Below, piece after piece: positions 1 through 5,766 of a DNA stretch of 5,783 nucleotides. Source of the stretch: Lactobacillales bacterium (lineage in GTDB: Bacteria; Bacillota; Bacilli; Lactobacillales; Vagococcaceae). How positions within the stretch are numbered: the first letter of the stretch is position 1; the number at the start of each line of letters is the position of its first letter. Both the position numbers and the translations under genes were made by a program. The notes below the pieces were generated by a model. The model was not told the origin of the DNA. It saw only the letters and a program-made list of their open reading frames with translations, and did no database searches. The stretch lies in contig JAATEZ010000397.1 of NCBI GenBank assembly GCA_015655485.1, positions 1-5,783 of the forward strand, written 5' to 3'.

Positions 1-1256
1 GCTCCCATAATGTTCGGCGGATTGACGGCTTTATCGGTAGAAATCATCACAAATTTTTCGACATGATGCTGCTTAGCGATTTCTGCGACATTCTTAGTCC
101 CGAAGATATTATTTTTGACGGCTTCCATTGGGTTATATTCCATCAGCGGAACATGTTTGTGAGCGGCCGCATGATAGACGATTTCTGGTTGATACTCCAT
201 CATCACTTCATCCAAACGGGCGCGGTCCTGAATATCCGCGATGATTGGTGTCAATACAATGTCATGCATTGTACATGTTTGCTGTAATTCTTTCGTGATC
301 AGATAAATGGAGTTCTCGCCATGACCCAGCAATAATAACTGTTTAGGGGCAAATTTGATCAGCTGACGACAAATTTCTGAACCGATCGAGCCTCCTGCCC
401 CAGTGATCAAAATCGTTTTCCCTTGGATCGAATCCTGGATCAATTCCATATCCAAATCAATTTCTTCGCGACCCAATAAATCAATCACATCAATTTCACG
501 CAACTTTGAAACGCTGACTGTTCCTTCTGCGATTTCTTCTAGTGAAGGCATGCTGGTAATTGGGATCTTCACTTGATTCGCTACATCTAAAATTCGTTCA
601 TAATCTTTCGGACACAACGAAGGTATGGCAATAACTAATAATTCGACTTGATATTCTCTAACTAAACGAGGAATATCATCTACAGTCCCTAAAACTTTTT
701 TTCCGCAAAAAATCGTTCGTACTTTATCCGGATCGTCATCGACTAGGCCGATCACCTGAATATCACTATGATTACTAGCATTATTTAAGCTGGACAATAA
801 GATACTTCCACCGGCTCCCGCTCCAATGATCAATGTTTTTTTCAAGTGCTGATGTATATTTTTGGAATGACTTCTATACTCCGTTAGAATACGCCAGCCG
901 ACTCTACTGGAACAGATGAAAAAGAGACTTAACAGAAAGGTCAAAGTCGCATAACGCAGGCTTCCAGTACGAAAAAAGGATAAGACCAGAAAAATCGTGA
1001 TCGTACTGGACAAAATATTTGCCGCGCAGATCCAGATGATTTCGCGTAAATCAGTAAAACGGTTCACACGTGTAAAGACATGGAAGAAAAAACCCAAAAT
1101 CAAATAGCTGATCCACTGAAGTAAAAAAGAAATAATATAGATATTTCGAGGTAGGCTTACATAGGGCACCACGAAAAAATAAGCGATTAAATTGGCCAAT
1201 AACATTAAAATCGTATCAACGACAATTAAGGTAAATATTTTCCCTTTACGACTCAA
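1..1256 (-). CDS. CapD/EpsC-type membrane nucleotide-sugar 4,6-dehydratase/epimerase (3' end beyond window)
   Basis: This is the N-terminal 418 residues of a polysaccharide-biosynthesis protein of the CapD/EpsC/PglF group, which converts a UDP-HexNAc to a modified sugar nucleotide for the first unit of a surface polymer. Family members are about 600 residues, so roughly a third lies left of the window. Four hydrophobic segments (about 7-29, 38-58, 75-97, 101-118) give a membrane anchor. A first Rossmann-like domain carries GAGAGG at 145-150. The catalytic short-chain dehydrogenase domain carries GAGGSIG at 286-292, YHAAAHKHVP at 361-370 and STDK at 406-409, matching the catalytic T-D-K segment of PglF-type dehydratases. 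Residue 414 is Pro in NPPN where I recall NPTN in the family. The start is TTG at 1254-1256: an in-frame TAG lies two codons upstream, and the next ATG (codon 18) would cut the first membrane segment. It lies 438 bp downstream of the wze copy and probably has its own promoter. The exact product sugar cannot be told. Confidence 0.93.
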   Translation of the reverse strand, partial: MSRKGKIFTLIVVDTILMLLANLIAYFFVVPYVSLPRNIYIISFLLQWISYLILGFFFHVFTRVNRFTDLREIIWICAANILSSTITIFLVLSFFRTGSLRYATLTFLLSLFFICSSRVGWRILTEYRSHSKNIHQHLKKTLIIGAGAGGSILLSSLNNASNHSDIQVIGLVDDDPDKVRTIFCGKKVLGTVDDIPRLVREYQVELLVIAIPSLCPKDYERILDVANQVKIPITSMPSLEEIAEGTVSVSKLREIDVIDLLGREEIDLDMELIQDSIQGKTILITGAGGSIGSEICRQLIKFAPKQLLLLGHGENSIYLITKELQQTCTMHDIVLTPIIADIQDRARLDEVMMEYQPEIVYHAAAHKHVPLMEYNPMEAVKNNIFGTKNVAEIAKQHHVEKFVMISTDKAVNPPNIMG

Positions 1257-1270
1257 CTCCTATTCCCCCC
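1257..1270 (-). promoter_or_regulatory. Unusual ribosome binding region for a TTG start
   Basis: On the minus strand a run of six G lies 8 nt before the TTG start of the capD-like gene, and a GGAG abuts the TTG with no spacing. Neither is an ideal Shine-Dalgarno. A better AGGAG at 1280-1284 has ideal spacing to another TTG (1270-1272), but that frame ends after 8 codons, overlapping the true start. Weak initiation or coupling to this tiny frame is possible; this is inference. Confidence 0.4.
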
Positions 1271-1507
1271 AAACTTTTTCTCCTACTATTTTAAGTGATT
1301 ATTTTCTCATCCAATATACCCAACCATTTCTGCATCACTTTAAACACATATGTAGTGAAAAATCTGATTCTCCCCATTCTTTGATTTAACTATCTTTGAA
1401 TAACTAATCCAAATTAAAAATTGTCATTTTTTTGCAGGCAGCATTTATTTTAAATGAACACTTGCCTAATCATTCTACCTTATAAAATCGATATTCGGTT
1501 AATCAAT

Positions 1508-1537
1508 ATTATAGAAAAAGCTCCTCCATTTTTTGAA
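1508..1537 (-). promoter_or_regulatory. Candidate sigma-A promoter for the capD-like gene
   Basis: On the minus strand TTCAAA (1532-1537) is followed after 18 nt by a perfect TATAAT (1508-1513). Transcription would begin near 1500, giving a leader of about 245 nt before the TTG start. In most wzd-wze-wzh loci the sugar genes are simply cotranscribed, so a separate promoter would uncouple capD from the damaged regulatory genes upstream. Called by eye in AT-rich DNA, where chance matches are common. Confidence 0.4.
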
Positions 1538-1694
1538 CTTTCTTAAAAATTATCCAAAAATTCTTTCAATTTCGCAACAACTTTTTAAAATTCAGATATG
1601 TCTTATTATGTATGATAAAAAATGCAGAGAACGTCAATCCAAATTTTTTTGAGTTATCCCCATAGGATCATTTTCTCTTACTGATCATACTCAA

Positions 1695-2411
1695 TTACTG
1701 TAAGGGCGATTTCCACAATAACAATAGATTTTTATTATTCTCTGCTCCATTATAAATAGTGCCAAGAACGTTGGCATCGACATTTTCCAAAAGACTTTTT
1801 GCCCGAATCAGGAGATCTTTATTGGAATAGCCCTCTCTGACTATAAGAATCGTTCCATCTGCTTTAGCAGCTATGATCTGAGCGTCAGTCACCAAAACGA
1901 CTGGCGGCATATCGAAAATAATCAAATCAAAAATATTATTCAACTCTTCCATGACTTCAATCATTCGTCCAGATGCCAGCAGTTCCGATGGATTAGTTGG
2001 TTTAGGGCCGCTTGGCAATATCCGAAGACTACTCATTCCCGGATCGCAGATGGCTTGATCGATAGTAGTTCGCCGATCGCTTAAGAGTGTGCTCAACCCT
2101 ATTTCATTATTTAAAAGAAACGAATCAGAAATCGAAGACTTGCGCAAATCAGCATCGACCAATAATGTCTTTAATCCTGTATCCGCAAACACGACTGCTA
2201 AATTAGTGGCAGTTGTCGATTTTCCTTCCCCGGATACCGAAGAAGTTACTACGATTGTTTTTAGCTTTCGTGCGCTCATTGTATGCTGGATATTTGTTCT
2301 AATGGTTCGATATTGCTCAGATATGACTGAAGCTTTATCAGTGACAGTGACTATACTGACCAGCTTTTCACTGTTTTTATTTTTTTTCCCTTTTGGCATT
2401 GACATCCGCAT
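1695..2411 (-). CDS. wze: Wze/CpsD-type bacterial tyrosine kinase, copy A, C-terminal tyrosine tail lost
   Basis: A cytoplasmic BY-kinase of 238 residues that would be activated by Wzd/CpsC. It has the EX2RX2R oligomerisation motif (E32, R35, R38), a Walker A with GEGKST (G61-T66), Walker A' LLVDADLR (D86, D88, R90) and Walker B LIIFDMPP (D167). By hand count about 150 of 210 aligned residues match copy B (4474-5178). The copies part after NNK: copy B ends in a tyrosine cluster, whereas this one ends in LLLLWKSPLQ. Compared with copy B, DNA between the NNK codons and the tyrosine codons is 11 nt shorter, and the other frame reads YCYCGN where copy B has YYYYGD. Autophosphorylation of the tail should therefore be impossible. 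The first ATG is preceded by GAGG at 9 nt spacing. It lies 83 bp after the broken wzd and probably shares its transcript. The ATPase core looks intact, so a protein may still be made, but kinase-cycle function is doubtful. Confidence 0.9.
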   Translation of the reverse strand: MRMSMPKGKKNKNSEKLVSIVTVTDKASVISEQYRTIRTNIQHTMSARKLKTIVVTSSVSGEGKSTTATNLAVVFADTGLKTLLVDADLRKSSISDSFLLNNEIGLSTLLSDRRTTIDQAICDPGMSSLRILPSGPKPTNPSELLASGRMIEVMEELNNIFDLIIFDMPPVVLVTDAQIIAAKADGTILIVREGYSNKDLLIRAKSLLENVDANVLGTIYNGAENNKNLLLLWKSPLQ

Positions 2412-2494
2412 TTATTTTGTCCTCGATTCCTATCTATCATTCTAGCTTTATCGGTTTTCACAAAACTCTTTAAACGTGAAATTGAGCCGCTTTT

Positions 2495-3256
2495 TTAGAT
2501 CCGCTTTCGGACTGCACGTGATAAATGATTATCTTCCTTAGAATCAAGTGTATTTTTTTCATAACGAAAGCTTTGTTCTTTCGCTGACATTTTGGGAACT
2601 GTTCCTAAATTGGCATACTGGAGAGTTTCGGTAATAAAGCTGTCATCCTTGACCGTCTTATCCATAAATTCTCGTACAAAAGCCAAACCGATACCGATCA
2701 TCAGACCTAAGACCGCACCAATCGCCAGATTCAATCGATTATTCGGAGAAACGGGAGTGGTATTGGCCGTTGCTTGCGAAATGACCGAAATTTTATCCAC
2801 ATTTGTCAATTCTTTCGCCTGTTCCTGAAAAACACTGGCTGTCGTGTTGGCAATAGCTGCTGCTTCTTTGGCATTTTATGATTCAACATCGATTGAGAAA
2901 ATTTGCGAATCCGTTTCTTGATCGACCGTGATCATCGCTTTCAAATCAGCGACTGTTCCATCAAAATCGCCGGCAGTTTTCAACTGTTCTTGCGCTTTAT
3001 CCAAAACTGCATTACTAGTGATCAAAGTTTTATACGTATTGATCATCATCAAGTTGGCATTGACATCGTTCACATCTTGCTGATCAGAAGTCGGCAGCGT
3101 CACGATCATTTGCGTTGTCGCACTATACTTTGGAGTAATAATAATAAAAGTTAAGAAACCCGCTATTCCCAGACATACGAACATGCCTATCAGCATGATC
3201 CATAAATTCTTCTTTAAAATACTAAATATTTCTTGTAAGCTGATCGTTTCTTCCAT
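2495..3256 (-). pseudogene. wzd: wzd/cpsC polysaccharide co-polymerase and kinase activator, cut by one in-frame stop
   Basis: A Wzz-domain membrane protein that normally regulates chain length and, through its cytoplasmic C-terminus, activates the Wze kinase. The frame starts at ATG 3256 with GGAAGG and GGGAG upstream. A first membrane segment covers about 18-40, followed by an external Wzz-like region. Codon 127 is TAA (2876-2878). Directly after it the same frame resumes with NAKEAAAIANTTASVFQEQ, the second membrane segment at about 175-194 preceded by TTPVSPNNRLNLA, and a charged C-terminus ending at TAA 2495-2497. No other stop is seen, and the whole (252 residues plus the stop) is of normal family length. 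One base change explains the lesion. The predicted 126-residue product would keep membrane segment 1 and lose segment 2 and the kinase-activating tail. Restart at TTG 2807-2809 could give a C-terminal fragment with segment 2 and the tail, but its ribosome binding site is weak. A sequencing error cannot be excluded. Confidence 0.9.
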
Positions 3257-3340
3257 TTACTCCCGGTCCTTCCACTTTTCTACTTGAAAAAAAATACATT
3301 TTAAGCCATTGATTTTTTTAATAAATTATTCTTAAAAAGA

Positions 3341-3369
3341 ATTATAGCATACTTTTTTCTTCAGAAAAC
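3341..3369 (-). promoter_or_regulatory. Extended -10 promoter of the wzd-wze copy A unit
   Basis: The minus strand has TGC followed by TATAAT (TATAAT at 3341-3346, TG at 3348-3349), an extended -10 element. The -35 position (GTTTTC, 3364-3369) is poor, which extended -10 promoters tolerate. It lies about 85 nt upstream of the wzd ATG. The same arrangement and flanking sequence recur upstream of copy B at 5506-5534, which supports a functional element carried along in the cassette duplication. Confidence 0.65.
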
Positions 3370-3384
3370 CTTTGATAATTATTC

Positions 3385-3453
3385 CGTTAAATAAATAACG
3401 ATTTACTTTTTTTTCACTTTAAATCCGTTTTATAACAATACTCACTATAAAAC
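3385..3453. repeat. Two short inverted repeats upstream of the wzd promoter
   Basis: CGTTA and TAACG (3385-3389 and 3396-3400, 6-nt spacer) lie just upstream of the -35 position. GTTTTATA and TATAAAAC (3427-3434 and 3446-3453, 11-nt spacer) lie further upstream. They could be operator sites for the capsule promoter. The matching segment of copy B (around 5560-5575) keeps the ATAAATAAC core but has lost the CG ends of the first repeat. No regulator can be named, and AT-rich inverted repeats are common by chance. Confidence 0.3.
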
Positions 3454-3548
3454 CGTTATTTTATCTTAACAAAACATCACATTTGAATTTTTGAATAAGT
3501 TAAGTGTAAATTTGAAAATAGACAAACATCTTGTGTAAAAAAAACTTT

Positions 3549-3655
3549 AAAATAAAAAACGGCCGGAACAGTCAGAAAATTTTTGCTTGCTCTTTTTTTA
3601 TTCTTCTCATTTTTTCTGATCCATACGCGTTAGAAATAACACTTTCCATAGGCCG
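3549..3655 (-). terminator. Terminator-like structure after wzh
   Basis: On the minus strand CGGCC (3651-3655) pairs with GGCCG (3560-3564), extended by GGAA with TTCC across a 3-nt bulge, and is followed by TTTTTTATTTT. A nested perfect 8-bp stem TCAGAAAA/TTTTCTGA lies inside the large loop. It begins about 18 nt after the wzh stop. The GC-rich stem next to the U-tract points to intrinsic termination, but the long span between arms makes it less certain than a compact hairpin. If active, it separates the wze-wzh transcript from wzd-wze copy A. Confidence 0.5.
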
Positions 3656-3673
3656 GTTATTGCTGAAAATAGT

Positions 3674-4438
3674 TTAAAACAAGCCGAAACGCTTTTGTGC
3701 AACACCCTCATAATCAGTCGGATAAATGAGCTCTCCATTGATCAAGTCCTTAGCCGTCTGCTGCATCTTCATCACCTTATCTAAACCAAAGTCCTGCGCC
3801 ATTTTTTCATAGCCGACTTTCATTTGTGAAGAACGTTTGTTTATCCCATGTGCATCCGAGGCCATCATCTGGACTAAATTATGTTCTACTAAAAGCTTTG
3901 CCGTTTTTTGGATTTTTTTTCCAAAAGTTCCAATATAACTCGGAGCAGTCAACTGAGTCAACACACCCATGTCTAAAAAATCAAGCAAGCGGTTGGGGGC
4001 TTCGATGATCTTGGCATTACGCTCTGGATGAACAATAATTGGACGCTTACCCATATCAAACAATTTCATAAACAATTGCTGGGTATAAGCAGGTATATCC
4101 ATGCTGGGAAATTCGATCAATAAATATTTTTCTTCTAAATCGATAAATTGGATTTCCCCTGCAGCTATTCGGGCAGGCAGGTCTCCGCTGATCCTTATTT
4201 CTTGTCCTTCGAAAAGTGTCAGTGGGATCAACCGGTCATCCAGCTCTTTTTGAAGAGCAGACACTCTTTGCCTCACTTCGTTTTTGGGATTCAGATAAAC
4301 ACCGTTATTATGATGAGGAGTACATAAAATGTGGGTGACTCCTTCCTTTACTGCTGCATAAGCCATATCGAGCGAGTCATCTAGTGTTTGTGCCCCATCA
4401 TCAACTCCCGGTAAAATATGACAATGTAAATCCAGCAT
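3674..4438 (-). CDS. wzh: Wzh/CpsB-type manganese-dependent phosphotyrosine phosphatase
   Basis: A PHP-superfamily protein-tyrosine phosphatase that dephosphorylates the Wze/CpsD kinase and so resets the capsule phosphorylation cycle in the cytoplasm. All family motifs are present in 254 residues, the usual length: DLHCHILPGVDDG at 3-15 (metal ligands H5, H7, D14), TPHH at 40-43, EGQE with E80, HPERN at 137-141, and SDAHG at 194-198. There is no sign of damage. The start is firm: AAGGAGG at 4446-4452 lies 7 nt before the ATG. The gene follows wze copy B after 35 bp, with no promoter seen between them, so the two are probably cotranscribed. It is the only phosphatase gene in the window, serving whatever kinase activity remains, and it sits between the two cassettes rather than at the end of the second. 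Confidence 0.95.
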   Translation of the reverse strand: MLDLHCHILPGVDDGAQTLDDSLDMAYAAVKEGVTHILCTPHHNNGVYLNPKNEVRQRVSALQKELDDRLIPLTLFEGQEIRISGDLPARIAAGEIQFIDLEEKYLLIEFPSMDIPAYTQQLFMKLFDMGKRPIIVHPERNAKIIEAPNRLLDFLDMGVLTQLTAPSYIGTFGKKIQKTAKLLVEHNLVQMMASDAHGINKRSSQMKVGYEKMAQDFGLDKVMKMQQTAKDLINGELIYPTDYEGVAQKRFGLF

Positions 4439-4473
4439 CCAAACTCCTCCTTGCTTAAAACTTTAATTAAAAA

Positions 4474-5178
4474 TCAATCTCCATAATAATAATAGGCAGC
4501 TCCGCTGTCTTTATTATTTTCTGAATCATTGTAGATAATCCCCAGAACATTCGCCTTCACGTTTTCCAAAAGAACCTTTGTTCGAATCAGAGCATTCTTA
4601 TTGGACATACCTTCTCTCACGACAAGAATCGTACCATCAGCTTTAGCCGCTATAATCTGCGCATCTGTCACGGCTATGATTGGCGGTGTATCAAAAATAA
4701 TTAAATCAAAATGACGCTTCAAGTCTTCGGTCACCTCCGACATTCGCTTAGAAGACAGCATTTCTGAAGGATTGGGCGGCTTAGGCCCGCTAGGCAGAAT
4801 CCAAAGATTGGATATGCCGGAATCACTAATAATTTGATCGAATGAAGCCCCTCGATCACGTAAAAGATTACTGAGACCTGAACTATTATTTAGAACAAAT
4901 GAATTAGCAATAGTCGGTTTTCTCAAGTCAGCATCGATCAATAAGACCTTGAGCCCTGTATCAGCGAATACGACTGCCAGATTAGCGGCTGTCGTAGATT
5001 TTCCTTCTTCCGGCCCTGAAGAAGTCACAGCAATCGTTTTCAGCATCCGATCAACCATCGCATACTGGATATTCGTCCGAATCGTTCGGTATTGCTCGGA
5101 TATCACTGAATTTTTATCTGCTACAGTGACCAAACTCACCATTTTTTTATGTTTTTTATTTGTTTTTTTCCCAAACAT
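4474..5178 (-). CDS. wze: Wze/CpsD-type bacterial tyrosine kinase, copy B, intact
   Basis: A cytoplasmic BY-kinase of 234 residues, the partner of the membrane activator Wzd and substrate of Wzh. Motifs: EX2RX2R (E28, R31, R34), Walker A ending EEGKST (K60, S61), Walker A' LLIDADLR (D82, D84, R86), Walker B LIIFDTPP (D163) and a C-terminal cluster of four tyrosines (Y229-Y232) followed by GD-stop, the autophosphorylation tail. The P-loop reads PEEGKS where PGEGKS is common in the family; copy A has SGEGKS. The start ATG has AGGAG at 5186-5190 with 7-nt spacing. Upstream, where an intact wzd would be expected, only a decayed fragment remains, so this kinase has no dedicated activator gene in its own unit. 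It could depend on a product of the interrupted wzd at 2495-3256 or on a homologue outside the window. It is about 70% identical to copy A, so the duplication is not recent or one copy was acquired. Confidence 0.95.
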   Translation of the reverse strand: MFGKKTNKKHKKMVSLVTVADKNSVISEQYRTIRTNIQYAMVDRMLKTIAVTSSGPEEGKSTTAANLAVVFADTGLKVLLIDADLRKPTIANSFVLNNSSGLSNLLRDRGASFDQIISDSGISNLWILPSGPKPPNPSEMLSSKRMSEVTEDLKRHFDLIIFDTPPIIAVTDAQIIAAKADGTILVVREGMSNKNALIRTKVLLENVKANVLGIIYNDSENNKDSGAAYYYYGD

Positions 5179-5208
5179 TCTTTTTCTCCTCTACTATTCT
5201 CTTATCCT

Positions 5209-5400
5209 TTAGACAATATTTTGTCTTGCATTAATAAAATTAATCCTAATTTGCTGCTTTGAGGCCGGAAAAGTCACGATCATCTGTGTTGAAAAAATAT
5301 ACTTTGAAAGAATAAAAACAAAGAAATTCGTTATTCCCAGTTATACGAACATATTCCTTAAAATAACCAGTATTTTTTTTTTACACTAAAAATTATTCCT
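5209..5400 (-). pseudogene. Remnant of a second wzd/cpsC (N-terminal part only)
   Basis: Translated in one minus-strand frame from 5352, this stretch reads MFV-stop-LGIT, then FSTQMIVTFPASKQQ, against MFVCLGIA and ATTQMIVTLPTSDQQ in wzd at 2495-3256. Over this stretch it is two codons shorter than that copy. A TAA (5341-5343) replaces the Cys28 codon, and a further TAA stands at 5209-5211. Upstream, 5353-5400 still resembles codons 10-24 at DNA level, but the frame is lost. Everything after about residue 66, including the second membrane segment and kinase-activating tail, is deleted, and the fragment ends next to the ribosome binding site of wze copy B. It is a dead relic of the wzd that once preceded this wze. 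Confidence 0.85.
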
Positions 5401-5505
5401 TACACATTGACCGCCGCTTCAATCCGCTTTCAATTCTGATCCCTCCATTAGTGAAGCTTTCTTTTTGTCACCTTATTAAAAATAAACGAAATAGCCTTTT
5501 CATAA

Positions 5506-5534
5506 ATTATATCATACTTTCCTCTTAGAAATCC
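5506..5534 (-). promoter_or_regulatory. Extended -10 promoter of the wze copy B-wzh unit
   Basis: The minus strand has TGA followed by TATAAT (TATAAT 5506-5511, TG 5513-5514), with a weak -35 (GGATTT, 5529-5534). Sequence on both sides, roughly 5500-5600, aligns by eye with 3335-3440 around the wzd copy A promoter. A transcript starting near 5499 would have a leader of about 320 nt made mostly of the wzd remnant before reaching the wze start. Confidence 0.6.
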
Positions 5535-5629
5535 TTTTAAATGCTTCACCTTTAATAAATAACTATTTGCTCTATTTTCATTTTATGACCCTTTTAAAAA
5601 AATCTGTAAACTCTTAAATTTTAAATTTT

Positions 5630-5655
5630 AAAAAAAAAAACGACAATAAGTCGTT
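5630..5655 (-). terminator. Intrinsic terminator of the upstream transcription unit
   Basis: On the minus strand a perfect 6-bp stem AACGAC/GTCGTT with a 5-nt loop (5639-5655) is followed by an uninterrupted U-tract of about ten bases (A-run on the plus strand, 5630-5640). This should stop transcription entering from the right before the capsule promoter at 5506-5534. On the plus strand the stem is followed only by GAATTCTTTTT, so termination in that direction would be weaker. Confidence 0.7.
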
Positions 5656-5675
5656 GAATTCTTTTTCGTTTTATA

Positions 5676-5766
5676 TTTTTTTTTTTTTTTTTTTTTTTCC
5701 TTTTCTATTTTTTAAATTAATCTTTATTATTATATATTTGTTCTTATTTTTTTTTTTTTTTTTTTT
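5676..5766. repeat. Long homopolymeric T runs (T23 and T20)
   Basis: There are 23 consecutive T at 5676-5698 and 20 consecutive T at 5747-5766, separated by a very AT-rich 48-bp stretch. No gene or plausible frame lies in 5656-5783. Runs of this length are rare in bacterial chromosomes and prone to slippage in the cell and in sequencing. They lie upstream of the capsule promoter, beyond the terminator. They may be real, or an artefact near a contig end. Confidence 0.8.

Larger units (their letters stand above)
1257..1694. other. 438-bp intergenic region between wze copy A and capD, no convincing gene
   Basis: This AT-rich spacer holds the candidate promoter at 1508-1537 and a short inverted repeat just after the wze stop (TTGAGT/ACTCAA, 1649-1694) without a U-tract. 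A 28-codon minus-strand frame at 1291-1377 lacks a ribosome binding site. In the position where wzh follows wze in the other cassette, 1577-1612 shows a short resemblance to wzh codons around its TPHH segment: CATAATAA and TATCTGAAT occur in the same order with near-equal spacing. The spacer may therefore include a heavily decayed wzh, but this is only a suspicion. Confidence 0.5.
1695..3440 (-). repeat. Tandem cassette duplication, copy A (promoter, wzd, wze)
   Basis: The counterpart of 4477-5600. It keeps full-length wzd sequence apart from one nonsense codon, and a wze with a frameshifted tail. No wzh gene follows. Divergence of the two wze genes (about 70% amino acid identity by hand count) means either an old duplication or replacement of one cassette by a related one from another strain. 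Confidence 0.75.
4477..5600 (-). repeat. Tandem cassette duplication, copy B (promoter, wzd relic, wze)
   Basis: Promoter region, wzd N-terminal fragment and wze occur here in the same order as at 1695-3440. Similarity is clear in the promoter flanks, in the wzd segment at 5209-5400 and throughout wze. Copy B has lost most of wzd but is followed by an intact wzh. Confidence 0.75.

Noticed and set aside
63..287. 74-codon plus-strand ORF opposite capD
   Set aside because: It lies antisense to a clearly conserved dehydratase domain and has no ribosome binding site or family motif.
1291..1377. 28-codon minus-strand ORF between wze copy A and capD
   Set aside because: It has no ribosome binding site, no recognisable motif and a length expected by chance in AT-rich DNA.
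1612..1637. TTGACG with TATCAT as a promoter for capD
   Set aside because: The spacer is only 14 nt; the TATAAT at 1508-1513 with an 18-nt spacer is a better candidate.
1649..1694. Inverted repeat TTGAGT/ACTCAA directly after the wze copy A stop, as a terminator
   Set aside because: The stem is AT-rich with a long loop, and no U-tract follows on the minus strand.
2089..2445. 118-codon plus-strand ORF opposite wze copy A (and a similar one at 4949-5212 opposite copy B)
   Set aside because: Both are antisense shadows of the conserved Walker region. They resemble each other only because the two wze genes are homologous.
2456..2485. TTTCAC/GTGAAA hairpin between wzd and wze copy A
   Set aside because: A six-base AT-rich stem with a 14-nt loop and no U-tract is unlikely to terminate; the two genes are probably cotranscribed.
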